A stretch of 32,201 nt of DNA, taken from CAKSUT01 sp045542335. GTDB taxonomy: Bacteria > Bacillota > Clostridia > Oscillospirales > CAG-382. The notes below the pieces were generated by a model. The model did not search any database. It saw only the letters and a program-made list of their open reading frames with translations, and had not been told where the DNA came from. Shown piece after piece: positions 1-8,398 of the stretch. Numbering within the stretch: the stretch's first letter is position 1; every line of letters starts with the position of its first letter. A program made the translations under genes and the position numbers. Location: contig JAZQKV010000008.1 in the NCBI GenBank assembly GCA_045542335.1, positions 1-32,201 on the forward strand, written 5' to 3'.

Positions 1-264
1 CCTGCAAAGCCTGCGGCACAACAGCCTGCAAAGCCTGCGGCACAACAGCCTGTAAAGCCTGCGGCACAACAGCCTGCAAAACCTGCGGCACAACAACCTG
101 TAAAACCTGCGGCACAACAGCCTGTAAAGCCTGTTGTACAACAACCTGTAAAGCCTGTTGTACAACAACCTGTAAAACCTGCGGCACAACAGCCTGTAAA
201 GCCTGCGGTGCAACAGCCTGCAAAGCCTGTTGAGCAACAGCCTGTTAAACCTGCTACGCAACAG
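1..264 (+). repeat. Tandem 24-bp coding repeat, 11 units (octapeptide PAKPAAQQ and variants)
   Basis: Eleven in-frame 24-bp units run from the left edge to 264. Variants are PAKPAAQQ, PVKPAAQQ, PVKPVVQQ, PVKPAVQQ, PAKPVEQQ and PVKPATQQ. Codons are nearly identical between units, which indicates recent expansion by slippage or unequal recombination. The array continues to the left edge, so the copy number is a minimum. Confidence 0.97.
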
Positions 265-1875
265 CCACAAACGGAAGTTCCAAAGCAGGTTGCACAGCAG
301 CCGATTTCAGACACATCTGACAAAGAAATGAAACCGACGAAAAGTGAACCGACCGGCTTCAGCCACCCATTTATAAATGGCGGTGAGATTCAGCCAAGTC
401 TTGAGGAAAGCATCAGGGAATCCGAGAAAAGCGGAAAAAAGCTTGTGACCACCGATAAGGCGGCGGAATCCGTTGCTGCAGCTGCGGCAAACGCAAAGAG
501 CGCACAGTCACAGATAATTGTGCCCGAAAAAGTTTTGGCGCAGGATGACCAGACACAAACGGAAGACACTTCTGACAAAAATCCGGACAGTGAGCTTCTT
601 GATACGGGTGATGACCTTATGGTGCTTGATGAATCAGAGTATAAAACCCGTTTCAGAGATACAGCTTTTATGGGTGTGCTCAGAATGGTCATTTATATTG
701 CGGTTGTTATTGTGGTTTCGTTGTACATTTCATATGGAATAATTGTGGCGGGAAATGATATATTTGCCTTTTCAAAGGGTGAGCTTCACGAAGAAAAGGT
801 TAATATTCCCGAGGGCGCAAGCATAACGGAAATTGCAAACCTTCTTGAAGATGAGGGCATCATTGGTTCGCCTGTGACATTTGAGTATTATGCTCGCTTC
901 AAGGACTTTAAGGATAAGAAAGCGCAAGAGGAAGAAAACAGCGGAGCTGAAACGGTTGAAGCAAGTGAAAGCACTTTTGTTACGCTTCTTAACAAGGTTT
1001 TGTCCTATGCGGGCGGATTTCTTGATTATTTAAAGAGTGATTCGGAATTTGTCTACATTCCAGGCGATTATCTGCTTAACAACGAAATGTCATATGACAA
1101 GCTTCTTGATGAGATTACACATGTTAAAAAATTCCGTGAAATTATAAGAATCACAATTCCTGAAGGGTACACAACGGATGAAATAATAGAGTTGTTTATC
1201 AGCAAAGGTCTTGAAGCAACAAAGGAAGAATTTGTTGATGCAATAAACAACTATGATTATGACTATGAGTTTGTTCATGCTCTTGAGGAAGAGGGACTTG
1301 ACGATGCAAGAACATACAGGCTTGACGGATACCTTTTCCCTGATACCTATGAGTTTTATAATGATGAAAGCGCAGTTTCGGTAATAGACAAGCTGCTTAC
1401 AAACTTTGATAAAAAGTTTGATACCTCCTATTTCGACAGAGCAGCCGCCCTTGATATGTCGGTTGATGAGATTATAAATCTTGCCGCTCTAATAGAAAAG
1501 GAAGCAAAGCTTCCTGCTGAGCAGCTTATTATTTCGTCTGTTTTCCACAACAGAATTACAAGCGGAAATCCTCCCAAGCTTGAATCCTGCGCAACGGTTC
1601 AGTACATTTATCAGATAATGTACAACGAGAGAAAGGCAAGGATACTTGATTCTGACACGGCAATCGAGCATCCTTATAACACCTACATCAATCGTGGACT
1701 TCCTCCCGGACCTATTGCAAATCCCGGTCTTAATGCCATTATTGCGGCACTTTATCCTGAGGACACCGACTTTAAGTATTTCGTTGCAAAAGCGGACGGT
1801 TCATCGTTGTTTGCCGTTAACTATGACGAGCATCTTAAAAACAAGAAAGAAGCCGAAGAAGGCTATGAGAGCTGA
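1..1875 (+). CDS. mltG: Endolytic transglycosylase MltG (YceG family), 5' end outside the window
   Basis: Cleaves nascent peptidoglycan glycan strands at the outer face of the membrane. The reading frame is open from base 1, so the true start is upstream; the GTG at 208 is an internal codon of the repeat tract. In order: a Pro/Lys/Ala/Gln octapeptide repeat (1-264), a charged low-complexity linker, one membrane segment (about 670-750), a LysM-like part around IPEGASITEIANLLEDEGI (from about 800), and the YceG catalytic domain (about 1140-1860). The catalytic Glu lies in LAALIEKEA (codon 1495-1497), and the family signature HPYNTYINRGLPPGPIANPG follows. A charged insert (EEENSGAETVEASES, about 920-980) interrupts the LysM-like part. 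MltG is type II, so the repeats would be cytoplasmic. Family assignment is secure; N-terminal length is unknown. Confidence 0.95.
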   Translation, partial: PAKPAAQQPAKPAAQQPVKPAAQQPAKPAAQQPVKPAAQQPVKPVVQQPVKPVVQQPVKPAAQQPVKPAVQQPAKPVEQQPVKPATQQPQTEVPKQVAQQPISDTSDKEMKPTKSEPTGFSHPFINGGEIQPSLEESIRESEKSGKKLVTTDKAAESVAAAAANAKSAQSQIIVPEKVLAQDDQTQTEDTSDKNPDSELLDTGDDLMVLDESEYKTRFRDTAFMGVLRMVIYIAVVIVVSLYISYGIIVAGNDIFAFSKGELHEEKVNIPEGASITEIANLLEDEGIIGSPVTFEYYARFKDFKDKKAQEEENSGAETVEASESTFVTLLNKVLSYAGGFLDYLKSDSEFVYIPGDYLLNNEMSYDKLLDEITHVKKFREIIRITIPEGYTTDEIIELFISKGLEATKEEFVDAINNYDYDYEFVHALEEEGLDDARTYRLDGYLFPDTYEFYNDESAVSVIDKLLTNFDKKFDTSYFDRAAALDMSVDEIINLAALIEKEAKLPAEQLIISSVFHNRITSGNPPKLESCATVQYIYQIMYNERKARILDSDTAIEHPYNTYINRGLPPGPIANPGLNAIIAALYPEDTDFKYFVAKADGSSLFAVNYDEHLKNKKEAEEGYES

Positions 1876-2071
1876 TAACGGAATATAATTACGTCTTAAA
1901 AAGCCGAAGTTCCCTATTTCGCATTTCCCGAAGCCTTTCAAAAACAGGCTTTTGATTTGAAAAAGTGAATACCGGGATTCCAAAGGGGGCTTTTCTCGAA
2001 AGGCTCCCTTTGACAGGGTTTGAGGCGTGGTCACTTTAACTTTGGCGGTAAATTGAAAGGAATGTTTAAAA
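1876..2071. other. mltG to U32-gene spacer with two hairpins
   Basis: The spacer holds hairpin AAGCCT (1931-1936) / AGGCTT (1946-1951) followed by a T-rich run, which could be a weak terminator for mltG. It also holds a stronger hairpin, CAAAGGG (1980-1986) / CCCTTTG (2006-2012), extended by an inner CTTTTC/GAAAGG pairing. The ribosome site of the next gene is GAAAGG at 2055-2060. I see no consensus promoter. In B. subtilis the related yrrL-yrrM-yrrN-yrrO cluster has an O-methyltransferase gene between mltG and the U32 genes; none is present here. Confidence 0.5.
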
Positions 2072-3355
2072 ATGATAAGACCCGAAATACTTGCACCTGC
2101 CGGAAATTTTGAAAAGATGAAATTTGCCATTCTTTACGGTGCAGATGCGGTTTACCTTGCCGGAAAAAGCTTTGGAATGAGAACGGCGTCGGACAATTTC
2201 TCCGATGAGGAGCTTGCAGAAGCGATTGAATATGCTCACAAAAGGGGTGTTAAGGTTTATATAACCGTTAATGTGATGCCTCGTCCTCACGAGGAGGCAC
2301 AGCTTCCGGATTACCTTACATATCTTAACTCAATCCGTCCAGATGCGTTGATTATTTCGGATATAGGCGTGTTCAGTCTTGCGAAAAAATATGCGCCGGA
2401 TATTGACCTTCATGTTTCAACGCAGGCTAATACCCTCAATGCCGCTGCCTGTCGTGCATGGCATGAGCTTGGTGCAACAAGAATTGTGCTTGCAAGGGAG
2501 CTTTCCCTTGAGGAGATTAAAGAAATAAGGGATAATATACCCGCTGAGCTTGAGCTGGAAGCTTTTGTTCACGGTGCAATGTGTGTGTCACATTCGGGAA
2601 GATGTTTGCTTTCCAATTATTTTATTGGCAGAGATGCCAACAGGGGAGCTTGCGCTCAACCGTGTCGTTGGGAATACAACGCTGTGCAGACAGGTGATTT
2701 TGCAAAAGAATCCGATAATCCGCAAGGCGAAATTCACGCTCTTATTCACGAAACAGGCAAGCCTGAACGCAATTTTGAAGCCGTACAGAATGAGCAGGGA
2801 ACGTTTATGTTCAGCTCGAACGATATGTGCATGATTGAGCATATTCCCGACCTTGTAAAAGCCGGAATCAACAGCTTTAAGATTGAGGGCAGGGTGAAAA
2901 GCGCATACTACACTGCAGTTACGGCAAACGCTTATAAAAACGAGCTTTCGGCGTATCTTGCTGATCCCGACGGATATAAATTCAACCCCAAATCCTTGAA
3001 TGAGGTTGAGGGTGTGAGCCATAGGGGATATTGTACGGGATATTTTTACACTTCTCCTCTTGACAATGCACAGATATGGGGAGAGGGCGGTTACATAAGA
3101 GATAAGGCGTTTCTTGCCACGGTTGAGAGCTATGATCCTGAAACAAAAAGAGCGACTCTTGTTCAGCGTAACAAGGTTGTGGAGGGCGAAAAGGCACAGG
3201 TTATTTCTCCCGGAAAAAGCTTTGAGGAAATTAGACTCTGCGATTTGAGGGACACCGACGGAAACAGTATTGAAAGTGCACCGCACCCCAAAATGCTCTA
3301 TACAATTGCCGCCCCCTTTGAGCTTCACCCCGGCGACATTATCCGAGGCATATGA
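2072..3355 (+). CDS. U32-family (collagenase-like) protein, probable TrhP-type tRNA hydroxylation factor
   Basis: A 427-residue U32-family protein. It opens with ILAPAGNFEKMKFAILYGAD and has the family signature HGAMCVSHSGRC. Cys171, Cys178 and Cys194 plus Cys253 (SSNDMCMIEH) match the four-cysteine pattern that holds a 4Fe-4S cluster in U32 proteins such as UbiU. Members next to mltG in Firmicutes (YrrN/YrrO, TrhP1/TrhP2) take part in prephenate-dependent hydroxylation of tRNA U34; E. coli YegQ is the counterpart. Historical annotation is 'peptidase U32', but true protease activity is doubtful for most members. The start ATG at 2072 has GAAAGG 11 nt upstream. The stop overlaps the ribosome site of the next gene. 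Only one U32 gene is present here, whereas B. subtilis has two. The family is secure; the tRNA role is inferred from context. Confidence 0.9.
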   Translation: MIRPEILAPAGNFEKMKFAILYGADAVYLAGKSFGMRTASDNFSDEELAEAIEYAHKRGVKVYITVNVMPRPHEEAQLPDYLTYLNSIRPDALIISDIGVFSLAKKYAPDIDLHVSTQANTLNAAACRAWHELGATRIVLARELSLEEIKEIRDNIPAELELEAFVHGAMCVSHSGRCLLSNYFIGRDANRGACAQPCRWEYNAVQTGDFAKESDNPQGEIHALIHETGKPERNFEAVQNEQGTFMFSSNDMCMIEHIPDLVKAGINSFKIEGRVKSAYYTAVTANAYKNELSAYLADPDGYKFNPKSLNEVEGVSHRGYCTGYFYTSPLDNAQIWGEGGYIRDKAFLATVESYDPETKRATLVQRNKVVEGEKAQVISPGKSFEEIRLCDLRDTDGNSIESAPHPKMLYTIAAPFELHPGDIIRGI

Positions 3356-3365
3356 GGAGGAGAAA

Positions 3366-3770
3366 ATGCTTGAAGAATTTCTCTCATTTGTTGCGCCAGT
3401 TGCCGACTATTTTAAGTCTGCGCCGCTTTGGGGAACAATATGGGTTTACCTTGCGCTGATCAACATATATGTGTTTTTCCTTTGCAGACATGATAAGCTC
3501 ATGGCGATAAAGGAAAGGCAAAGAGTTCCCGAACGTGACTTTTTTGTTCTGTCCTTTTTTGGCGGCTCGGTTGGCATGATTATCGGTATGTACGCTTTCC
3601 GCCACAAAACAAAGCACATAAGCTTTGTTCTTGGGATTCCTTTTATAATTGCCGTTCAGATATGCCTTGTTTTACTTGTGGTTTTCGATGGAGACGTCAA
3701 TCTTATTTGGGATGCAACAGTAAAAACTGCGTCCGAAACAGCAAAAAGTGTTGAAGATGCTCTTTCGTAG
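3366..3770 (+). CDS. DUF1294 family small membrane protein
   Basis: 134 residues. The start chosen is ATG 3366, with ribosome site GAGGAGG (3354-3360) embedded in the stop of the U32 gene. A longer in-frame reading from 3270 would run back into that gene and has no ribosome site. The DUF1294 signature is visible as RVPERDFFVLSFFGGSVGMI followed by GMYAFRHKTKHISFVLGIP. There are three likely membrane segments (about residues 21-42, 60-80 and 89-112). The function of the family is unknown. It is the last gene of the mltG/U32 transcript, directly before a terminator. Confidence 0.88.
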   Translation: MLEEFLSFVAPVADYFKSAPLWGTIWVYLALINIYVFFLCRHDKLMAIKERQRVPERDFFVLSFFGGSVGMIIGMYAFRHKTKHISFVLGIPFIIAVQICLVLLVVFDGDVNLIWDATVKTASETAKSVEDALS

Positions 3771-3780
3771 CAAAAGCTTT

Positions 3781-3810
3781 CGCCGATCCCTAGGTCGGCG
3801 TTCTTTTTTT
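3781..3810 (+). terminator. Rho-independent terminator of the mltG-U32-DUF1294 operon
   Basis: Stem CGCCGATC (3781-3788) pairs with GGTCGGCG (3793-3800), 8 bp including one wobble, with a CCTA loop. It is followed directly by TTCTTTTTTT (3801-3810). Confidence 0.93.
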
Positions 3811-3967
3811 GTCAAAACAGTTTGTTATTGATTGAAGTCAATTTCCTTTTCGGCGAAATGCACAAAAAAACGCAATATTTTTCTACACTCAAGCCAAAAG
3901 ATTATGAAAAATGCAAATTTTACGGAAAAATCTATTGAAATATGCAATTTTTTTGCCGAGATTCCTA

Positions 3968-3996
3968 TTGACAAGAATATCTTTTTAGTGTAAAAT
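3968..3996 (+). promoter_or_regulatory. SigA-type promoter of the SLH surface-protein gene
   Basis: TTGACA (3968-3973), a 17-bp spacer, then TAAAAT (3991-3996). The preceding 150 bp are very A+T-rich with A and T tracts that could act as an UP element. Predicted transcription start is near 4003, giving a leader of about 115 nt. The spacer from 3811 to 4118 otherwise holds two imperfect direct repeats (ATGCAAATTTT at 3911, ATGCAATTTTTTT at 3942) and no other gene I can support with confidence. Confidence 0.85.
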
Positions 3997-4118
3997 ATAC
4001 ACATGGAAAATCTGCCTCAAAGCTATTTTTGGTATTTTGACGAAAATTTTAGGCGGTGGCTTTGGTGCAGCCATAAATAGTGCGCAAAAGATGCGTGAAG
4101 TAAGAAAGGAAGAAAACT

Positions 4119-7100
4119 ATGAGAAAAAACAGAATTATTGCTCTGACAATGGCTGTGCTCATGTGCATTGGCACTATGGCGTTCGTAGCTCCTGCCTCAT
4201 CGGCAATTTCTGCAATTACCGGGTCAACCGTGATTTTTGTAGACGGTGAAAAAGGAACCACCGGCATGGGCGGCACACCCGATAACCCTGAAAGTAGCAT
4301 TTATACAGCTGTAAACAAGGTTGCAGAAGCAGGCGGCGGTACAGTTGTTGTGGTTGGTCCCGTTGATATTACCGCAAACAGCAACCTCGGAAACGGCAAG
4401 GCAGATGTGGTTGTGAAAATCACGTCGCTCTACGATGGAGTTGACTATGCGGAAACAAATAGTGCCTGCATAAGATTTGCTATCTATAACAGACACATCG
4501 TTCTCAAAAATGCCATCGTTTTTGAGGATATTGCCTTTGACGTAAAGGAAAGGGCAAGCTCCATTTATTGCGACCACTATCCGCTTGTTATGGGCTACGG
4601 TGTTGTTGTTAATCAGGACATGGAGGGTGCATACCTCAATATTTACGGTGGCTCTGCCCGTGACCTTTCAGCTTGTAAAAACTTCCCTGCCACCGCTTCT
4701 GTCACAATTCTTGACGGTGACTGGGGTCATGTAAAGGCATCCGGCAAGGGCAGTACAGATAAACCCCGTGATACAACAGATGCAATGATGGGTCTTTCTT
4801 CCGATTTCACAAGCACAAACGGAAATACTCCCTACATTGCAGGTATCGAAAAGTCTGTCATTACAGGCAAGAAAATGCTTATCAAGTACAATGGCTTTGA
4901 GTGTGAGGAAACTGTTGACAATACAGTCACCGTAACAGGCAAGCAGGGATATATCATTCCCATGGACGAGTACGGCACAGTGTACGTTTTTGCAGATAAA
5001 GGCTATGGCGCAGAAATTGACGGCAAGGTTGTTGCAAACGGAAAAACAAAGCTTGAAAACCTTAACGCAAATATCAAGTTTGTTGAGTCCGACGTAAACG
5101 CAAATGCCGAAAAGGAGTTCAGCCGTCCTTACTTCCCCCTGGGCTTCCCCGGAAAGTACATGACAGGTTACACAGACGGCACATTCAAACCCTCCAAGAA
5201 TATCACAATCGCTGAGGCTTCCACTATCATCGTTCGCCTTATGGGCAGGGAAGACAAAGCAAAGGAAACAACCGAAACCTCACTTCCGGGGCTTACCTCC
5301 GACAAGTGGTATTTCAGCAATGTTGCATACCTTGGTGAGTATAACTTCTTTGATAGCTTTGACAATTTCAATGCAGACCGTGCTATCACAAGAGCCGAGT
5401 TTGTATCCCTCATCAACCGTGCAGGCAAGCTCTCCCTCGGTGGAAAAGAGATTGAATTTTCTGACGTTGCAAAGGATTACAAGTATTATAACGAAATCCA
5501 GGTTGCCGCAACAAACGGACTTGTAAACGGTTATACAGACGGTACATTCAAGCCTGAAAAGACAATCACAAGAGCAGAGGTTGTCAAGGTTATAAACTCT
5601 GTATTTGATGTTGCGGATATCGCTCCCATTGTAAATAAGAATCTTGTTCTTACATTTACCGATATGGAAGAGACACACTGGGCATACTATCAGATTATCA
5701 CAGCAGCAGGCGGCGTTGACAAGCCTGCAGAGGAAATTGACCTTACAGGTACAGGTAATGTAGAGTATAAGGTTGAGGGTGCTGTTGTGTATGTCAGCGA
5801 CAAGGGCAGCAAGGACAACGACGGTAAAACTTCAAATACTCCCGTTACAATCAACGAAATCAACAATGCTCTAGCAGAAAAGGGTGGTACAATCGTTGTT
5901 TGCGGTCCTCTTACTTGGGGAGCAAACTACAGATTCGGCGTGCCGGGACATCCCGTTATGCTTACTTCCGTTTACAACGGCGTTGACTACCGTGAAGTAA
6001 ACAAGGCAGAGATCATTGTTCCGACATGGAAGAACATCATCGCAAAGGGCAGCACAACCTATATTGACAATATTACATTCCATACCACAGGTACAAATGC
6101 ATCAATTTTCTGCGATAACAACAAGACAATTCTCGGCAAGGACGTTGTTTGCGTAAAGGACGAATCCGCATCCTTCCTCAATGTTTACGGTGGTGCGGCA
6201 TATGACCTCGGTGCTACAACAAACTACATCAAAGAGGGCGTTGAAGAAGCATACGGAAATGTTCTCATAAGAGGCGGCTCATGGGCGCTTGTTACAGCGA
6301 CCGGTAAGGGCGGCGAAAAGAAACCCGTTCACTCAAGCGGTACTGCTGTTATCGTTGAAGCTCCTGCACAGGTTGTGGGAGCAAGTGCAGGAAAGAGCGC
6401 AACATATTGCGAAATCCGCGGTAAGAGACTTGTTGGTCATGTAAATATGGAAAGCCCTGCAACTCCCTCCGATGAAAATGCAGATTATGCATTTAACGCA
6501 AAGGGTGCAGGTAAGGTTGAAATTGTTGAGCAGAAGTCCGATTACATCGTAGTCAAGGCTACAGCTGACGACGGCAAGAAGATTGCGGGACTTGCGGATG
6601 ACGGAACATATAAGTTCCAGGGTCCTGCAGGACTTCTCCTTGAAATTGACTTTGACGCAGGTACAGCAAACGTGATTGATCCTAACTCCGTTGAGGGCGG
6701 TGACGTTGTGGTTATTCCCGACGAGGTCCTCGCAGAGCTTAACAAGAGAACAGAAACAAGAATTGCCGAAATCAAGGCGGACAAGACATACGAAACGATT
6801 GTTCCTTACGGAAACGGCAAGACATACTACGTTTCAAGCTCCACAGGCGACGATTCCAATGACGGTAAGACCCCCGAAACCGCATGGAAGACCCTGGCAA
6901 AGCTCAGCACATCCAATCTTGTAAAGGGCGACGTTGTACGCTTCAAGAGAGGCGACCTCTGGAGAAATGTAAGCTATAAAGCGGTTAGCGGCGTAACATA
7001 TACCGCCTACGGCGACATCAGCCTTGAAAAGCCTACCTTCTACGGCTCACCCTTCGACGGTGCAAAGGAAGGCTCATGGACAGAGACAGAAGTAAAGAAT

Positions 7101-8102
7101 GTATGGAAGTACAGCACACCCATCAAGCAGGATGTTGGTCAGCTTGTATTCAATAATGGTGAGCACGGACTTTATTCCCAGAAGATGGCTCTTAAGATGA
7201 GCGGTGCATTTACAGGCTATAAGGACCTCAAAAACGACCTTGAATTCTTCCACGATATGGGAGCTGCAGATGTTGAAGCAAAGGAAGGCTACGGCTATGT
7301 TTACCTTTACTCCGACAAGGGCAACCCTGCACAGAGATTTACCAACATCGAGTTCAACAGACGTACAAACGTAATCTCCGCAGGAAGCAACCAGCTCTTT
7401 GATAACCTCAAGATTGCATACGGTGGAAGCCACGGCATCGGTGCAGGTACTTGCGACGGACTTACAGTCCAGAACTGTGAGTTCTGGTGGATAGGCGGTG
7501 CAATGCAGAGTTTCAACGACGATGGCGTAAGATTTGGTAACGCAGTTGAAATTTACGGCGGTGCATCCAATTATACAGTACGCAACTGCTACATCGATGA
7601 AGTCTATGATGCAGGCGTAACCCATCAGGTGTCCCACACCTCAGCCGGCGATTTCATCATGAAGAACGTAACTTACGATAACAACGTTATCCTCAGAAAC
7701 GTTTACTCCATCGAGCATTTCTGCCGTGGAAGAGAGGGTACAACAAGATACCTTGTAAATATCTTCTACACAAACAACATCTGCCGCTTTGCAGGTGAAG
7801 GCTTCGGTAAGACCCGTCCCAACAAGGAGTGCCCTGCACACATCCGCTCCGGAACAATCGTTGACACAGCAAACTTCATTATCAAGGGCAACGTGTTTGA
7901 CAGCTCCACTTATGACATCTTCAAGTTCACCGCAGGCGGTGACGAAGTGGCTGAGTTCTCGGATAATATGTTTATCCAGCACAAGGATGCAAGCTTCGGC
8001 AGTTTTGCAAAAGGAAAGATCAAGTATAACGGCTTTATAAAGAATGCTTTCTCTCAGAATGTTAAGGATATGGGCGGAAATACGTTCTATTTTGCAAAGT
8101 AA
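4119..8102 (+). CDS. Secreted SLH-domain / right-handed beta-helix surface protein
   Basis: 1327 residues, with ribosome site GAAAGGA 8 nt before ATG 4119. A Sec signal peptide is clear (MRKNR, hydrophobic core ALTMAVLMCIGTMAF, then APASSA). Regions in order: a Gly/Val-rich beta-helix-like block (about 38-330); three SLH-type units (about 335-535) with GYTDGTFKPSKNITIAEA, RAITRAEFVSLINRA and GYTDGTFKPEKTITRAEVV; a second block (about 554-770) that repeats the first (NIYGGSARDL versus NVYGGAAYDL); then a C-terminal parallel beta-helix domain (about 900-1327) opening with YYVSSSTGDDSNDGKTPETAWKTL, as in polysaccharide-lyase-like proteins. SLH units bind secondary wall polymers and are usually terminal; here they are internal. 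An S-layer-associated polysaccharide-binding or lyase role is inference; I cannot identify catalytic residues. Many C-ending codons (AAC, ATC, TTC) suggest high expression. Confidence 0.88.
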   Translation: MRKNRIIALTMAVLMCIGTMAFVAPASSAISAITGSTVIFVDGEKGTTGMGGTPDNPESSIYTAVNKVAEAGGGTVVVVGPVDITANSNLGNGKADVVVKITSLYDGVDYAETNSACIRFAIYNRHIVLKNAIVFEDIAFDVKERASSIYCDHYPLVMGYGVVVNQDMEGAYLNIYGGSARDLSACKNFPATASVTILDGDWGHVKASGKGSTDKPRDTTDAMMGLSSDFTSTNGNTPYIAGIEKSVITGKKMLIKYNGFECEETVDNTVTVTGKQGYIIPMDEYGTVYVFADKGYGAEIDGKVVANGKTKLENLNANIKFVESDVNANAEKEFSRPYFPLGFPGKYMTGYTDGTFKPSKNITIAEASTIIVRLMGREDKAKETTETSLPGLTSDKWYFSNVAYLGEYNFFDSFDNFNADRAITRAEFVSLINRAGKLSLGGKEIEFSDVAKDYKYYNEIQVAATNGLVNGYTDGTFKPEKTITRAEVVKVINSVFDVADIAPIVNKNLVLTFTDMEETHWAYYQIITAAGGVDKPAEEIDLTGTGNVEYKVEGAVVYVSDKGSKDNDGKTSNTPVTINEINNALAEKGGTIVVCGPLTWGANYRFGVPGHPVMLTSVYNGVDYREVNKAEIIVPTWKNIIAKGSTTYIDNITFHTTGTNASIFCDNNKTILGKDVVCVKDESASFLNVYGGAAYDLGATTNYIKEGVEEAYGNVLIRGGSWALVTATGKGGEKKPVHSSGTAVIVEAPAQVVGASAGKSATYCEIRGKRLVGHVNMESPATPSDENADYAFNAKGAGKVEIVEQKSDYIVVKATADDGKKIAGLADDGTYKFQGPAGLLLEIDFDAGTANVIDPNSVEGGDVVVIPDEVLAELNKRTETRIAEIKADKTYETIVPYGNGKTYYVSSSTGDDSNDGKTPETAWKTLAKLSTSNLVKGDVVRFKRGDLWRNVSYKAVSGVTYTAYGDISLEKPTFYGSPFDGAKEGSWTETEVKNVWKYSTPIKQDVGQLVFNNGEHGLYSQKMALKMSGAFTGYKDLKNDLEFFHDMGAADVEAKEGYGYVYLYSDKGNPAQRFTNIEFNRRTNVISAGSNQLFDNLKIAYGGSHGIGAGTCDGLTVQNCEFWWIGGAMQSFNDDGVRFGNAVEIYGGASNYTVRNCYIDEVYDAGVTHQVSHTSAGDFIMKNVTYDNNVILRNVYSIEHFCRGREGTTRYLVNIFYTNNICRFAGEGFGKTRPNKECPAHIRSGTIVDTANFIIKGNVFDSSTYDIFKFTAGGDEVAEFSDNMFIQHKDASFGSFAKGKIKYNGFIKNAFSQNVKDMGGNTFYFAK

Positions 8103-8134
8103 AAATAGTTTCAGATAACACATTTGTGTCTATC

Positions 8135-8172
8135 AAAAGCACCGTGACGGCAAAATTTCACGGTGCTTTTTT
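8135..8172 (+). terminator. Terminator after the SLH surface protein
   Basis: A perfect 13-bp stem, AAAAGCACCGTGA (8135-8147) with TCACGGTGCTTTT (8158-8170), ends in a run of T. Flanking TATC/GATA could extend it. The A-rich left arm means it could work weakly on the other strand too. Confidence 0.93.
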
Positions 8173-8211
8173 GATATTTGTGTGAAATTGAGGGATTTTT
8201 CGCCTTTACCC

Positions 8212-8240
8212 TTGACATTTGCTGTCAAATGTGGTACAAT
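8212..8240 (+). promoter_or_regulatory. SigA-type promoter of the aminotransferase-trpS-tagO-epimerase operon
   Basis: TTGACA (8212-8217), a 17-bp spacer, then TACAAT (8235-8240). Two overlapping inverted repeats cover the -35 box and the start of the spacer: TTGACA/TGTCAA around TTTGC, and CATTTG/CAAATG around CTGT. They are a plausible operator. Predicted start is near 8247, leaving a leader of about 150 nt. That leader holds hairpins ATGCA/TGCAT (8255-8268) and ACCACT/AGTGGT (8320-8336), and a third hairpin next to the start codon. No T-box (GGGTGGTACC) or known riboswitch core is apparent. Confidence 0.88.
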
Positions 8241-8343
8241 ATAAAAGTATAGTTATGCACTCTTGCATGACCATCACTTGATAAAGATTTTTACGCAAGA
8301 TAGAATCATAGGAATGTATACCACTTGAACAGTGGTTTCAAAG

Positions 8344-8389
8344 AAAGGAGGGTCTGAAATCAAATTCGTTTAGAATTTGTATTTCAGAC
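8344..8389 (+). promoter_or_regulatory. Shine-Dalgarno site plus hairpin separating it from the start codon
   Basis: The only strong ribosome site before the aminotransferase is AAAGGAGGG (8344-8352), 46 nt from ATG 8399. The gap is filled by a near-perfect hairpin: GTCTGAAAT-CAAATTC (8352-8367), loop GTTTA, GAATTTG-T-ATTTCAGAC (8373-8389). That is 16 bp with one bulged T at 8380. Folding it out leaves about 9 nt between site and ATG, a normal distance. No ATG, GTG or TTG lies in frame between the site and 8399. The last G of the site can pair into the stem, so competition between ribosome binding and folding is possible. Confidence 0.72.
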
Positions 8390-8398
8390 AGCATAAAA

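Noticed and set aside
1..264. CRISPR array
   Set aside because: The units are contiguous with no spacers and encode an in-frame octapeptide repeat.
1801..2130. 109-codon minus-strand frame across the mltG to U32 spacer
   Set aside because: It has no ribosome site, overlaps both flanking genes, and its sequence is that of the self-complementary spacer.
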